DNA of 64,000 bases. Origin: Sphagnum compactum (lineage: Eukaryota > Bryophyta > Sphagnopsida > Sphagnales). A program made the position numbers and the translations under genes. Location: positions 1,116,001 to 1,180,000 of the forward strand of contig OZ234504.1 of assembly GCA_965153455.1 (NCBI GenBank), read 5' to 3'. The notes beneath the pieces were generated by a model. The model worked only from the letters and a program-made list of their open reading frames with translations. It was not told the DNA's origin and made no database searches. Shown in pieces: positions 23,956 through 35,400 of the stretch (the stretch's first letter is position 1; each line of letters begins with the position of its first letter).

Positions 23956-25664
23956 ATGTGTGTCGATGGGGTGTTGAAATCAAACTTATACATACTTTTT
24001 TTTATTGTACTCATGTTAGCAACACCCCTATAACATGTCTATTACAACTTGAATCAAAATGACAAGCAAAGTCCTTTCTTTCCTTTAATGGATTTGTTTC
24101 AAATGTGGGTAAAAGCACTTTAGGGTAGATATTTTGATTGTAATTTAAACCTCGTGAATTAGTTTGAGTTTCAGATTGGTTCAAAGGATGTTAAAGTTAA
24201 CATATTTTTTCATATCTAAATTTCGGCCACCATTTTTATTGCTTTTAATACACTGTCATTAAAGATTCGCATTGAAAAACATTAATCTTAATTTCAAAAA
24301 ATACTTTGTCATTTTAAAAACTTTAAAATTGAACATGACATAATATTTTCATGAACATGATATTTAAAAAATTGATTTAACCTTAAGTGTTATCAATTTT
24401 CAAATTATTATGTCTCAAAGTTATAAAAACATTGTAGAAAACACATTGTGAAATAAAAAATCATATTTAGTTTTAAATGGATTTACATAGTCCATGTACA
24501 ATCCTTTGAGGATTGACCTTTCATTAAATTTTATTTTTTTTTTCATTTTTGAAACACTTCATGTAACTTCATGTCTTATCTTCACATAAACAAGGCATTT
24601 TCGTGATATCTAGTAATAGTTTAAAATTCTATGCAATAATGATTAAAACCTTGCCACAATGAAAATCCATTTCATTAGTGTAATTTGCGACTACCCTTGC
24701 TAGGAATGTAACTCCAAAGAATTCAATAACATCATTGATTTTCTTTGTCTTGTTCTTCCTTTACATCTTTTTAAAGCATATTAATTAGTTGGAGTTGAAT
24801 GTCTTGTTGAGATGTTGTTTGGGAGACATTTTTGAACCCAATGGTAAAATTCATGGTAGTTGTTGCAATTACCTTGACACACTAGACCACCTCCATAAAC
24901 AATTTGATCATTTGATCTTGCACTCTATAAATGTTTGTTGTTGGGATTAGAGGTTGGCTTAACATAGCTTTGAAATCCCCTTCCTACTAGACAAAATTTC
25001 CTTGTGCTAAGTAATAATGAACTTCATTTGAGTTTCTTGACTAATATCTTGTTTCACAATGAGCCTTTTCAAGCAACAACTTTTTTGGAAGTTTTTCAAA
25101 TGTAAGTAATTCATCAAAGCTTAACATGAATTGAATTGTTGGGGAGAGCCCCCAACATAATTTGCACTACTTTCGATTCAATATAATTCACCATGCTAAC
25201 TAGCTAAGTTACTAGTTTTTCAAGATGTTTTAATGAACTTTGTGATGAAAATACCTTCTTCAAGTTCGAGGGAGCGAAGTTTGATGATCAAGTGGAATAT
25301 TCTTGCAAAGTTTTGAAACTCATACATGTCTTTGAATACTTTTCAATAGGCCTTTGGATCATCCTCCAAACTTATGAATCCAAGATGATCTCATTTTTAA
25401 CTATCATAATTAGTCCATGCTTATATCCTTTTTCTTTTCTTGTAGAATCACTACTTGTGGTCTCTCAAACATCTCAACATCACTAGATGAAGCTTCTTCA
25501 AGACATGATTTCCTAGAGTCTCTCCCTCTTGAGTATTGCCTTGACCTTGACACCATCGTGAATGGGTAGTTAATTAGATTAGACAACTTCTTTATTTCAA
25601 ACATTTTGAATCCACCTTTTGACATTGCCATCTTCCTCCCATTGTTAATCACACTATTGAACAA
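23956..25664 (-). pseudogene. Copia gag region, degenerate
   Basis: Near the 5' end of the element, an open frame on the minus strand (25664-25410) contains MSKGGFKMFEIKKLSNLINY, resembling the N-terminal part of copia gag, whose product is the nucleocapsid. The frame then breaks repeatedly. Segments such as LPKKLLLEKA remain recognisable near 25090, but no intact zinc knuckle was identified. Confidence 0.6.
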
Positions 25665-25785
25665 GACTTCCTATTGTAGACCAAATTTTAGCAATATTTA
25701 TTATCTTTTTGCAACCTTGACTATTACAAAAAAAACTATGCAACCTAGCTTTCAAGTGAGAAAAAAACACCTTAGCTTGACTAGC

Positions 25786-25797
25786 ACTGTGATACCA
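25786..25797 (-). promoter_or_regulatory. Primer-binding site complementary to initiator Met-tRNA
   Basis: Directly after the 5' LTR the minus strand reads TGGTATCACAGT, close to the TGGTATCAGAGC that is usual in plant copia elements primed by initiator methionine tRNA. One or two changed bases fit an old element. Confidence 0.75.
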
Positions 25798-26162
25798 TGA
25801 ATAACTTGTGATAAAAACTCACTTTACTCTATTTGTAATCGAGGATTCCAAGAGATACAAGGCCATAATATATGGTAAACGTTTTACATGTGAGATATGT
25901 TTTAGGAAACGGTGGCAAAAAGGATTCTATGGTGCAACCAAAGTGTTTGCATATATGCACTCAATTGGATGGTGGCTAATCAAATTATGTGATGTTGGAG
26001 TTGTAATTAGCAATAATTTACAATTGGTGCTAGTTTTAGTTAATTAGAGCTTATGTACCTACTTCTATGCAATTAACTATTCTAATTAATTATATAGTAT
26101 TAAGTTCATGCTAATATGTGGTTTGTAGGTAGGGTGTGCACTCTTCATACCTACATTCTAGG
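25798..26162 (-). repeat. 5' LTR of the copia element
   Basis: Partner of 16104-16449. Its inner end on the minus strand finishes in CA, followed directly by the primer-binding site. The outer end is degenerate where TG would be expected. Differences from the 3' LTR are frequent along its whole length, indicating an old insertion. Confidence 0.85.
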
Positions 26163-26569
26163 GGATTTTGGTGAAATGAGGAGAGGACCTTGAATCTTAG
26201 TGCATTTGAGTCTTGAACATAACAAATAAATTGGTTTCAGTTAAGGTTGGATGCCACTGCCCCAATGCAAGACTTCCCCCTTCTTTGTCTTGATTCGGCT
26301 CTCTATGTCTAAGCTAATACTTGCTTATCCAAGGTATTGCTCTAAGTATCAACTAGTCTAGAACTTGGGGTTTAAAGCCCAAGATAGGTATTAAGCTAGA
26401 TGATGCTTGAATATGGTTTCTGTAGTTGGTACGAGGGGCAACACCTTTTTTGGTGCTTGCTTTTCACCTCAAGCTTGCCCGACATTGCTCCCAACACACA
26501 TTTAATGACCTGATCTTGGCTCTTATTTGTTTACAGGTGGAAAGAACTTGTGGAGTGCCAAGTTAGAAC
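26163..26569. other. Unassigned sequence between copia element and MITE
   Basis: Composition is less AT-rich than the element. No gene or repeat was recognised. Confidence 0.4.
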
Positions 26570-26791
26570 CAGTGTTGGGTGGTTCTTTGGGGTCAACAAC
26601 GGATCTTTGCCAGTTTTCAGACTGGATATATATATAGGTTTAGTATCCCTGAAGACACAAACATTTCTGATAAATTTTGGAAATACTTGGAACTGGTGGT
26701 TATTTGATTCTAATTTTGGGGGAGGGGTGATGTGTGGTGGGATACCTTGAACCAGCAGTTCCTTGAAAAATAAGAAAACTGCACAACACTG
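26570..26791. mobile_element. hAT-type MITE, 222 bp
   Basis: The ends are CAGTGTTGGG on the left and CAACACTG on the right, an imperfect terminal inverted repeat. The 8 bp on each side, GTTAGAAC (26562-26569) and TTTAGAAC (26792-26799), agree at seven positions, the target-duplication length of hAT transposons. The interior contains words such as GGAACTGGTGGTTATTTGATT and its partial complement. It has no coding capacity. Fragments with related ends occur at 28.8, 29.6, 40.6, 45.1, 48.6, 49.7-50.3 and 60.7 kb. Confidence 0.8.
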
Positions 26792-27133
26792 TTTAGAACT
26801 TAGAACCTTGATGTCCAGAGGTTATCTATCTTTTTGAGGTTATACATTCTACCTAAGGTGGACAGATCCTTCCATGAAAGGCCACCTCTCTAAAGAGGAC
26901 CTTAGGACATGGTTCTCCAAGACCCTTTCGTGGGCCTCCCTCATCTAGTTTAAGTGGCATTTATCTTTATGCATTCAGTTAGTTTTCACTAGGTTTTTCT
27001 AGGTCCCCTTGTTTGAGCTTTGCCTCTCCTTGGCCTTGTGCCAACTTGTACTGTTTCTTCAAGTGAGGTCTCTCAAGCTGAAAGGTGGACAGATGAAAGC
27101 CCATCTGAACTTGGGTAACAAAGTCACAAACTT
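26792..27133. other. Unassigned sequence
   Basis: CT-rich sequence with no recognised gene or repeat. It borders the tandem array that begins at 27134. Confidence 0.4.
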
Positions 27134-27590
27134 GATGCCAAGGAAGACATTCTCAATCACAGTTGTTTTGTCAAGCTTAGTGTTTAAATGGGTTTAGCTT
27201 AGTGTTAAACCAGGTTGACTTTCTTATTTTGTCGAGCTTAGTACGTAATAACAATGCCACAAAGATGCCAAGGAAGACATTCTCAATTACAGTTGTTTTG
27301 TTGAGCTTAGTGCTAAACCAGGTTGACGTTCCTTGTTTTGTCGAGCTTAGTAGGTAACAATGCCACAAAGATGCCAAGGTAGACATTCTCAATCACAGTT
27401 GTTTTGTCGAGCTTAGTGTTAAACCAGGTTGACTTTCCTTGTTTTGTCGAGCTTAGTGTTAAACCAATTTGACTTTCTTGTTTTGCCAAGCTTAGTGTTA
27501 AACAGGATTGAGCTTAGTATTAAACTAATTGACTTTGTTGTTTTGTTGAGCTTATTGTTAAACTGGGTTGATTTTCTTTTTTTGTCATCT
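27134..27590 (+). repeat. Complex tandem repeat, 106-130-bp units with 40-bp subunits
   Basis: The word GATGCCAAGG(A/T)AGACATTCTC starts at 27134, 27264 and 27370. Within and after these units a subunit of about 40 bp, resembling TTTTGTCGAGCTTAGTGTTA then AACCAGGTTGACTTTCCTTG, repeats at least eight times with increasing decay to about 27590. Apparent minus-strand frames such as repeated WFNTKLNKT are products of the repetition. Confidence 0.85.
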
Positions 27591-27654
27591 GTATGCTGAA
27601 AAGCTTCCGGGTTTCCTTCCAGTGAGGAATCTCTACATTGTCCCAATGTGTTAT

Positions 27655-27945
27655 GAGTAGCGTAATGGCCAAGGAGCAGGGTGTTCCAGAATTAAGCACC
27701 CGCCTGAGGTGGAGTTGAGGGGTGTTTATTTCAGGAATGCCCTACTCAGAGGCAAATCATTGACATAAACCACTGGAAGATTTTTTTTTAATTTCATTTT
27801 TTCCCAGTATACCCAGTGGGTATCACAGAAAAACCAGAAAAGCCGACTTACCAGAGGTGCATTCCACTTTTCAAAATGTGCTGTTATTTGGAGAAAAAGT
27901 TCCAATTGGTAACATGCCCTCCAGAGAAACTAGAAATTTTCTGCT
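27655..27945 (+). repeat. Roughly 300-bp dispersed repeat, copy C
   Basis: Begins near GTAATGGCCAAGGAG, includes AATTAAGCACCCGCC, GTTTATTTCAGGA, CCCAGTGGGTATCACAG, TTCCACTTTTCAAAATGTG and AACATGCCCTCCAGAGAAACT. It is collinear with copies A (11447) and B (13440, inverted). No inverted partner was found nearby. Confidence 0.7.
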
Positions 27946-28793
27946 GGCACTTGAACAGATGCAAGTTTTTCTCATAAAGATTCGTTAACAGTCATATTTT
28001 TAGTTCTGGTATTCTCTGGGATTAAGAATATGGTTAAGTAATCCCGGCTGTTTACAACAGACTTTGTTGACAGGAGCAAAGAGGCAAATTGAAACACCAC
28101 CAGCTGGTGGTGATTTGAACCTGCACTCTTGTTGCTATGTAAGCCTTTTAGGGATCATGGCTCTGATGAGCCAGCTGACACACAGATTGGCAAGCCTGTC
28201 ACCCCAAATTCATGGAATTGCAGTTGCTGACTTGCTTATGATCATCTAAGGTTGTATAAATTTGTCCCTTGATGACTTGTTATGGATTGTTGTCACATAC
28301 TAGGAGCATATACTTCAATCTCATGTTTCAATCCAATGGCAAAAAATAAAAGCCCCAAGCCTAACCATCACCATTTCAATCTGAACATGGACTAAGATCT
28401 CGTGCGAACCAGCAAGTGAAATCAAGTTCCAACAACCATATCATTTTCACAAGTGTGAAACTAGATATGTTAAGGTAGAAACTCAAAATCAAACCCTGAT
28501 GTGTGGGGGCCAGAGCTTAACAACAAAACCAGAATTGGGCCTAATTATGCCTCAGGTTATGGCTGTTCGTGATGAGCTTTCAACTAATTGGCTCCATAAT
28601 CAGGCAAGTAATTTACTCTTGTTCTTTTTGTTTTTGGGGAAGACTCAGCATGAGTATTTTGTTCTTTGTTGTTCAGTTGCTTTAGTCAGTAGGGATGTCT
28701 TCATTGGAGAGACATCCCTCTAACACTAACATGTGATGAACTTGGAAGTCCCAACAACTCTAGTGTTCACAAAGACCTGCTCTGTGTTTTTTC
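27946..28793. other. Unassigned sequence
   Basis: No gene recognised. A few 60-75-codon open stretches are present without motifs. Confidence 0.4.
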
Positions 28794-29616
28794 CAGTGTG
28801 GGGTGGGTATTTGAATCGTCGTTGGGTATTTGTTGATTCTTAGGCCAGATATATGCTATATGACAGTTAAGGGTCATTTTTTCAAAAACCCAGAACCACC
28901 TCCTACTTGGGAATTTCTACAAGTTATTGCTCACCCTCCACCTTATAACCGGCCACTTAATAAAATTAGATGTAATTTGTAACTAGACTTGACCCCAGGG
29001 GAAATAAGGGTCCAAATTATTTGTCAAAAAAATCCAGACGCACACCCTTTTGATACCCGGGGGAGTCCAAATTAGGGTTTTGGGTGAGGCTTTGTTTTTA
29101 GTATGTGTTTGTAGGTTGTAGTTGTTGAGTTGTCTCCTCTCGTTTTCTGTTGTCTCCTTCTCGTTTCACAACTGTCACATTTTGCATTTGCAACATTGCA
29201 TTGCAAGAATTTTTTGGAGAAGGTCTTTCTTCATATTGGGGAAAGCCCCTGGCCTCAGGCTTTACCCTACACATAACCAGAGTTCAGGGTTGTTAGAAAC
29301 TTCACCAAACTCTTGTCGGGTATCAGGGTGGTTCTTAGGGTTCATTATTGTGGTTTCCCAAAAACAAGCACTCGGGTTCTGATATAACCATGGTTATATC
29401 AAATAGCCCATTCTGATACACATTTACCACAGTTCTCAAAAATTTGTAGAAGTCAAATAACTGCCCAGAAAACCGCTGGTTCTTTGCCAGTTATTTCATG
29501 AAACCTGGTGGTTCTTTGCCAGAAATATTAACCAGAACCACCAGTTCTTTGCATCTGAAAATTTTCAAATACTCGGAACCAGTGGGTACGAGAAATCAAA
29601 TACCCATCCAACACTG
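28794..29616. repeat. hAT-like repeat fragments
   Basis: The segment opens with CAGTGTGGGGTGGGTATTTG and closes with AAATACCCATCCAACACTG, so the two ends are inverted relatives of the MITE at 26570. Between them are repeated phrases such as GGTTCTTTGCCAG and GGAACCAGTGG near 29475-29590. The flanking 8 bp do not match, so this may be two separate fragments and not one element. Confidence 0.5.
29380..29401. repeat. Perfect 22-bp palindrome
   Basis: The half-site TGATATAACCA is followed immediately by its exact reverse complement. It lies inside the hAT-like fragment region. No function is implied by the sequence. Confidence 0.8.
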
Positions 29617-29988
29617 CACATAACTTAGAGTGCTCAATAAATAGAGCAAGTGAAGTGTGGTTCTTTCCCCCCACAATTTGATAAATTTGATCCTCTAAAA
29701 GGACCACCTAAAAGAAAAAGAATCCCTTAGGTGGAGCCCCTTTCCCAAACTCCCAAAAGAATTTGTGTGGTTGTGATTCAATTCAATGCATATTAGGTAT
29801 GGAGTCTGGACCATTGGGAGTGGCGGGTGGCCATGATCTGCCAGGTCAGACCAATGAGCATTATCTGACATAATGGGCACTCAGGAGAGATTCTGCTACA
29901 TCACTAAGAACTTTACACAATCTTGCTAGGCATATTAGGATCTCCTCCTATATGCTATGCTTGTTCCCATGCATTTGAAACAGCAGTT

Positions 29989-30300
29989 GACCCTAAGAAG
30001 CTTAGGGTGAAATTACTCTTGAGTGACATTTACGGTAGGGGAAATGCTCGATTTCTTTCTTTCCCATGAAATAATAATTATTTCTGTTGTTGTTTTTATC
30101 ATATGTTTTCCATGCATGGGGAGGAGAAGGAAGGAAGGAAGAGGGTGACCCTAAGAAGCTCAGGGTGAATTAAATCTCTGCTGAGTAACATTTACGTAAT
30201 GAGAAATGTTCAATTTCTTTCCCATGCAATCTTTCTGTTGGTGTTGTTGTTGTTACGTGCATGGGAGGAGAAGTAAAGAAGGGTCCCAGAGAGGAAGGAG
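29989..30300 (+). repeat. Tandem duplication, period about 158 bp
   Basis: GACCCTAAGAAGCT(T/C)AGGGTGAA starts at 29989 and again at 30147. Both copies continue through ACATTTACG, GAAATG(C/T)TC, TTTCTTTCCCATG and a TGCATGGG(G)AGGAGAAG end. A (GGAA)n run separates them. The copies differ enough to be old. Confidence 0.8.
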
Positions 30301-30309
30301 TAGATGTAG

Positions 30310-32450
30310 TGCTGCCAAAAAGCATGGAAAAATATGCAAAAAATAATGAAACCCCAAAGGAAGAAATGACACAGAAAGAGATCAACTTCGTCAGATCAAA
30401 CAAAACTGGTGGGCCACTTCTTAACCGACCATTTTGTAGATGGACCCACCATTGTTTGTCCTATGCTACTGGTCAGCCGCCCGGAGATGTCTTGGGTACT
30501 GACTGGCCCAGACAGCCGAATCCAAAGCTCAAGCACATACATATGTACCTATTACACACACCCCAAGCCTTGCCTTTCTAATTCTAATTGAAGGGAAAAA
30601 GAACATGAATTACTGTGGTACCTTGGCAGCTTCTACACTAATTATTATATTATTTATAGGAATGTTGAAGTTTTCAAAAAAAAGAAAAAAAAAAACTACC
30701 TTTCTCAAGGAACAATATTTTTTGTAAAGCAATAGTAGGCAATAATAATAATTAATAGTAGGCAATATTCCAATTTTCAACATGGAGTCCTCAAAATAAT
30801 TAATTATTGGACAGACGTGTGCGTCGTTAAAGTTGTCCCTGTACTACCCTATGTTGTTAGGGTTTTTCCATGGCAAGTCGAGGGGAAGATTTTAATTTTG
30901 GTTAGCTTTATTTTGAAGCCCCAAACTTGGTTGCAGAGATCACTGTTCATACAAGCTCTTTGTTTTCACTAGAAACATTTTCAGTAAAAAGAAAAATTAA
31001 GAACTGAAAGTTGTGAGAAAGAATCCATATTTTCAATAGCCAGAATTTGAGAAAACAAAAATCACAACATTTTTGTATTTGGCTCCAGTAGGTAGCCAGA
31101 ATATAGAAGAAGTGTGCTTAACTGTTTTTCCTCTCATATGTTGTTTTTAGTTGAATTTAGATGAACCTTCTTTCTGCAGATGATTGCCACATTTGTTACA
31201 TCACAAAATTGACAAGCAAAACATTCTTAGTTCCTACTGGGAAGGTAGTAAACAAGAGGCTTGTCAAATAATGTCTCTGCCCTTTCAATGACATACATAA
31301 GGATGATAAATATTCAACATACTGAATTGGAAACATACTAGATGGATGGGGGTTTATCTCCCCTTTTCTTTAGTTGATATGCTTCAAGGGACTGGTGGAG
31401 GTTTCAGTACTTAGTGGTTCCTAGCTTTCTTTTGGGCTGTTTGCTTGCCTGGCTGGACTTTGGTCCAGGCCCCTTGTTTCATTTTTCTCTCCCTCCCTTT
31501 CTTAAGTGCCTTCTTTTGATGAAGTTTGGCAGGGTTTCATCATCAATTGGAAACACATACATGGTGGTTTGCATGGTGAAGAAGACCAAGTGGATCCTTC
31601 AGTTATGGGGGAAGTGTTTCTGTAGTACACTCCACATGACCCTAGAATGTAGGGATACCCAATTTTGGCGCATTTCATTTCTGGGTGCATCACAATGTCC
31701 CTACTCTGAAGGGCAGAGCCAACAAATGGGCTCATTTTGTGAACAACAGTTGAGGGGTGGGTTCTGTCAACTGTGGTTGCTTCCCATTATATATATAACA
31801 ATAGGTGCCCCCCCCCACCCCCAACACACACAAACAGGCAAGCCACAAGAGGCCAAAAGCGCATTCCAATCTTTGGCTCTTCTTCACACTGTGTGTGTGT
31901 CAGAGCTTCCTAAAAACCACAAGCCTCTAGTCTAGTCTAGTGTAGGAGCAATCATCCCCAATTCTCTAGGAGGAGCAGCCTTTTGTAGAGGGGTGGCATA
32001 AGAGTCCAAAGCAAATCATCCTTTGCTAATTTTATAATGGTTTTCAATTGTGCCCACAACACCCACCCCCCCCCTCTGTTTCCCCCTCTTTGGGGGTTTA
32101 GGCTCCCAGCTTGGGGAACACAATGCACTTACTTACTTAGGCTCTTCACTTGGAAAGTGGGGCAGGTGAGAGAGAGAGTGTTGGGGGAGGGGCCAGATCC
32201 AAAAATTGTGGGTCCTTTTCACGTGTTCTTCAGACCAAGGAAAAAGGAGCCCATTCACTTTATGCAGGCCATTTAAGGCGAAAAGGGCTTGTGCATTACT
32301 TCAGCCGTCAGTTTTAGTGATGATGCGTTACGTCCCTCTTTGTACTTGCTTCCTTCAAAGTAACGTTACAAAACACAATTTAAATGAGAAAAAAATTATT
32401 GCACCTTCAAAGATATGTTTCACAAACAATCAAACCATCAAAAGCATCAG
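30310..32450. other. Mixed-composition stretch without a supported gene
   Basis: The less AT-rich parts (30240-30600 and 31330-32300) contain open frames up to 173 codons (31414-31935 plus), but the translation shows no domain, is rich in Leu, Cys and Trp without pattern, and no splice or promoter context supports it. C-runs and short CA repeats occur around 31808-31835. Confidence 0.4.
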
Positions 32451-35400
32451 TTGACCCCAAAAAAGTATAATTTCAAATTTAAAAAAAAGTAGGGTTGGCA
32501 ACGCATCCAAAAAAGCCTCAAAAGACTCAATCATAAATCAATCTCCTATCAAATTCAGAAAGAACAAAAACAATGGAACCCATAGATAGGGTTGAGATTA
32601 AGTTAATCAACCCTAGATGAATGGAACAACAGTATAAGGTTCAATCTCAACGAACACAATAGGAACTATTAATGCTTGGCACTATGAATTCAACAGGTTT
32701 GAGAACCCTAATGACTAGAATATGGTCATAGACATAACACAAGAGTCTTTCTCATCATGTTTCTAAACATGTTTCCAAAGACAACAATAGGGAACAACAT
32801 AAGGAATAATTAGCCAACATTGATCTCCATGTACACAAGCCTTATTTGGGCCTTTATCCAACATAAGGAACATCACATCATATTTGTGGAAAGGCCATTT
32901 TAGCATTGCTATGGGAGCCGTTGTTACATATTAAAGCTTCAGGTTATGACCTTGAACTTTATAACCTATAATTTTAAAACTCAAAACTAGAACCTCAAAA
33001 CCTAGAAATCCTTACCCTTATATAACTTTATGACATGAACCATGCAAAAAAACCTTTATTACCTATTTGGGTTTGATTCTTTGTTAGTTTTAACTCCATG
33101 TAAACTTGTTGAGTCTAGTTTCAAGGCCAAGTCTAGGTCCATGTAAATTTGTCAAGTAAATTTGTCAAATTCTTGTGCGGGTTTAGGTCCATGTAGATTG
33201 TTTGGGTCCAACTTGTAACCTAGATTTGAATTAGACTTGGCCAACACTAGTATGTACCTTTATTACTTAGGTTTGTGTTTATGATTTTGCAAACTTCAAG
33301 CCTTGATATGTAGAATAAATTATAGCATCAAAGGAAATTATAAGGTAGGATATAATTATAATACATAAACATGAGAAAATATGGCATATTGGTTACATGA
33401 TATATGAGTAGTCAACTTATTTTTCAACTTGAATGTCATTAAAAAAGAAGTTGGAAAACATCGTTCATCTTCCACATTCCCCAATACCATCATTATATAA
33501 GGTAATTCCACCATTGTGAAATATAATTTAGAGAATTGTTGTTATAGCATAATATTAAAGGAAAAATTGGACCACATTTTGTCACCAACAATTGTAATCT
33601 ATTGGAAGCTCTAAAAGCTATCTATAATTGGGTTGCATTGTGATTTTGAAAAGAAACGCTCCCATGATAAGTTTTGTTCATTGAGCATTACATGGATCTT
33701 CAAACCTTTATCATTAATCTTTTATTCAACACAATATTAAGCTTTCAACAATGTTACATTAGCATGTTTGTTTTGCATCAAGGTTCAATCAATAACAAGG
33801 ACTATTGATCCCACTTGAGCATTCATTAATTAATGTCCTATCAAACTCCTCTAATGAATATGGCAACCAAATGTGAACACTAAACTTTTGGCCTTTTGAC
33901 CTAGCAAAAGATTAATCATCATACATGTATGCATGGTTATAACTTACAACCCATGTTGAAAGACATATATTTTCTATGGATCTAGCATTAAATTGACATA
34001 TGGAATAAAAATGGCATATTGAATTTAGTGACCGAATCAATTCACTAGGAAGAAAACAAATTATAATTCACTAGATCCTTGAAAGCCTTTGAATTCTCTT
34101 CATTGAAATTCTTATTTGGATCAAAATATAAGGTGTACAATTATGCATGATACATCTTTGTAGCTCCCACAATGTCACACACAAAAATGTCCAAACAAAA
34201 TTCATGAGTTTATGCATTACATTTAATATTGGCATGATGCAAGTGAGGCCCATAACTATTTTTACATCAATTGAATATTCAACATGTGAGTTTTTGCATA
34301 CCAATGGTGTTCAAATCATCATTTATATTCACAACTAATGACTTGTTTTCTATTAATACTCTCTTAACAAGGGACAACATAAAGATCCACCCAACATTAA
34401 CATTCCAAAGTAGTTTGTTCCAATTTGTCTCCAATAGTTGTGTGAAACTTCATTGTTGAAAGTGTCTTTTAGTTGAAAGGAAAAAAAATGTAAGTTGTTT
34501 ACAATAGACCTTTGAGTTTCATAACAACTAAGTTTGTTTGATATGCAATAATGTATGCAATAAGCATGGGTGAATGAAGAGTGGACCCAAAAATGAAATA
34601 ACAAAATAGTTTTTTCTACACCCTTATGGATTATAATGTATCATCAATTAAATGATTGTTTATGTACTATTACACCAAAGGCCACATGCATATTCAAAAA
34701 GTCATGGGCCATTTGGTATAAAACATTCGTTCTGGAATAATTCCATGATTTTACCTACTAACTATACTACATAAGAAAGAATCACCATAATCATAGACTG
34801 CAATGATGTGTTCATTCCTCATTGATCTCCAAATTTGATATGTCAATTTAACAAATTGTTCAAAATAAGGGATTCCAAACCATTTCAAAATGACATGAAA
34901 TGATAAAAATTTGGGAGACTTTCTAAAGTGCCAAAATTAAGAAAAATGGTGAGGTCCTTTACAACATGATCTTTGTGAACTTCTTATAACTTTGATCATA
35001 AACATTGTATTTTAACATGCAATAAAAAGTGGCCATTAATTATTTTTAAGAAAAAAAAAATCCTTTGAAAATATGCATTAATGAAAATTTTATGTTTTTG
35101 GCACTATCAAATTACATTGCAAAAATAATATTATTAAAGACCCCTCATCTACCAATTTTGAACTGCTCCAATTTACATTCACCATCAAGAAAAACAATTC
35201 TATTTTTTCCCTTACAACTTTCCATAAGGTACATTAAAATATTAACCCATAACTAACAACTTTGTACCTTGCTTTGTGAACAACACTTTCAGTTGTTGTA
35301 AAACAATGTGATATTATCCCATATTGCATTATTATTAAATAATGTTTGTGGGTACACTTGTTTTCCACTTTCAACAAATTGAACATTAATTTCACATGGC

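Larger units (their letters stand above)
16104..26162 (-). mobile_element. Complete but degenerate Ty1/copia LTR retrotransposon, interrupted by a CACTA element
   Basis: Two related direct LTRs (16104-16449 and 25798-26162) bound the element. Read on the minus strand the order is 5' LTR, primer-binding site, gag, GAG-pre-integrase, integrase, reverse transcriptase, RNase H, polypurine tract, 3' LTR, which is the copia order. Degenerate 5-bp target duplications, GGATC (16099-16103) and GGATT (26163-26167), flank it. Without the 4616-bp CACTA insertion it is about 5.4 kb, a normal copia length. Stop codons, frameshifts and diverged LTRs show that it is long dead. Confidence 0.9.

Noticed and set aside
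27177-27646. Minus-strand frames with repeated WFNTKLNKT peptides
   Set aside because: They are translations of the tandem repeat at 27134-27590.
28794-29616. A single 823-bp hAT element with CAGTGTGGGG and CCAACACTG ends
   Set aside because: The flanking 8-mers GTTTTTTC and CACATAAC do not match, so it is listed only as repeat fragments.
31414-31935. 173-codon open frame on the plus strand
   Set aside because: No domain, no compositional periodicity and an overlapping minus-strand frame; likely a chance frame in a less AT-rich stretch.
34071-34604. Minus-strand open stretches that vaguely recall transposase-derived domains
   Set aside because: No catalytic or zinc-finger motif could be identified; the resemblance is too weak.
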